A stretch of DNA of 64,000 nt, from positions 62,001 through 126,000 of the forward strand of contig JAJPJT010000077.1 in assembly GCA_021324095.1 (NCBI GenBank), written 5' to 3'. Of the stretch, positions 63,454-64,000 are shown one piece after another. Under the pieces are notes generated by a model, which was given only the letters and a program-made list of their open reading frames with translations, was not told the origin of the DNA and ran no database searches. Each line of letters opens with the position of its first letter. Positions within the stretch are counted from its first letter, which is position 1. The translations under genes were made by a program, and so were the position numbers. This DNA is from Gammaproteobacteria bacterium (lineage in GTDB: Bacteria > Pseudomonadota > Gammaproteobacteria > Xanthomonadales > Rhodanobacteraceae).

Positions 63454-64000
63454 CGCGCCGCCGGCTCCATGGCGGCATGAACGAGTGCGTTGCGCACCAA
63501 CGAGGCGGTCAGCACGGTCGGCAGGGCGTGGCCTGCGCCGCCGCCGCGCGGGTACACCACGTACAGGGGCACGCCGGGCGAGTGGAAGGATTTGAGATAC
63601 GCACCGATTTCCGGATCGACGTCGGTCCAGTCACCCTTCATGTAGACGGCTCCGGTGCTCGCGAGCAGCTCACGGAAACTGCGCGTATCCAGCACCGCGT
63701 ATTCGTTGGCCTTGCAGGTGACGCACCAGTCGGCGCCGATGTCCACGAACACCGGTGTGCCCGCGTTGCGCAGCGACTGCAGCTTCGCGGGGCTGAATGC
63801 CACGAAGCCGGAATCCGTGGCCAGCGTGCGCGTCGGCGGCACGACCTGCACGATGCTGTAGAGCGACACGAGCGCAACCAAACCCAACCCGATCGTGAAC
63901 ACGTGGCCGAACTTCCGGCCCGGATGCCCGCGGCCATACCACCATGCGGCCGCCGCGAGAAATACCATCGCGACCAGCACCAGCGCCACCGCGTCTGCGC
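63450..64000 (-). CDS. dsbD: Thiol:disulfide interchange protein DsbD (C-terminal part, 5' end outside window)
   Basis: The frame is open from the right edge to the stop at 63450 (about 183 codons visible). It contains the last membrane helices of the transmembrane domain (ALVLVAMVFLAAAAWWYG, HVFTIGLGLVALVSLYSIV) and the C-terminal gamma domain, a periplasmic thioredoxin fold with VFVDIGADWCVTCKANEYAV as its CxxC and VPLYVVYPRGGG as cis-Pro loop. The protein passes electrons from cytoplasmic thioredoxin to periplasmic partners. It overlaps tlpA by 4 bp. Confidence 0.93.
   Translation of the reverse strand, partial: ADAVALVLVAMVFLAAAAWWYGRGHPGRKFGHVFTIGLGLVALVSLYSIVQVVPPTRTLATDSGFVAFSPAKLQSLRNAGTPVFVDIGADWCVTCKANEYAVLDTRSFRELLASTGAVYMKGDWTDVDPEIGAYLKSFHSPGVPLYVVYPRGGGAGHALPTVLTASLVRNALVHAAMEPAAR

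Overview
High-GC chromosomal DNA from a gammaproteobacterium of the Lysobacterales (Xanthomonadales), most likely Rhodanobacteraceae-like. The evidence is gene order and content: dsbD-tlpA-aroQ-accB-accC-prmA-DUF3426-fis-purH in one run, waaA/tolC/pcm-like together, polA next to a DUF2782 gene with a C-rich-loop small RNA resembling sX13 downstream of it, and many small G-rich or palindromic repeats between genes. There is no prophage, integrase, transposase, CRISPR array, rRNA or tRNA gene; almost all genes are housekeeping or cell envelope genes.

Layout. 1-9.5 kb: rdgC (cut by the left edge), ttcA and ydcH from a compact divergent promoter, a GNAT enzyme, plsB, a lipoprotein, pyrF and an AI-2E family transporter, then two dispersed repeats. 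9.5-13.9 kb: waaA overlapping tolC tail to tail, a pcm-like methyltransferase and a TetR regulator. 14-24.5 kb: TPP riboswitch and thiC, a ferritin-like protein, an ArnT-like glycosyltransferase, an M28 peptidase, a SIMPL protein, hrpB and tatD. 24.6-36.9 kb is a continuous minus-strand run: a methyltransferase, a frameshifted rluE, a TraB/GumN protein, then an envelope-sugar cluster transcribed as PAP2, two LAB_N membrane proteins, ArnT-like enzyme, asparagine-synthase-like amidotransferase, GT9 heptosyltransferase, hldD, gmhB, gmhA, hldE. The last four make ADP-L-glycero-D-manno-heptose; the first six look like export, transfer and modification steps.

37-45.8 kb: a PepSY protein divergent from a response regulator/histidine kinase pair, then a tripartite RND pump (OMF, adaptor and permease genes on the minus strand). 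45.8-50.2 kb: divergent from the pump, an operon of a small membrane protein, an XRE repressor, a secreted S33-type hydrolase and a NatAB-like ABC exporter, with two copies of the palindrome TGTCAAG-N4-CTTGACA in its promoter. 50.2-54.4 kb: the sX13-like RNA, polA, DUF2782. 54.4-64 kb: a GST-like protein and the purH to dsbD run; dsbD is cut by the right edge.

The most striking feature is how far repeats have entered coding sequence. A ~110-bp palindromic element is read in frame in both prmA and the DUF3426 gene; different elements are read in frame in hrpB and polA; an inverted-repeat element forms the end of one efflux gene and the start and signal peptide of the next. Other leads are the two-operator XRE operon, the LAB_N pair as a possible lipid-sugar flippase, the small RNA, and a duplicated accB 5' end followed by a hairpin upstream of accB.
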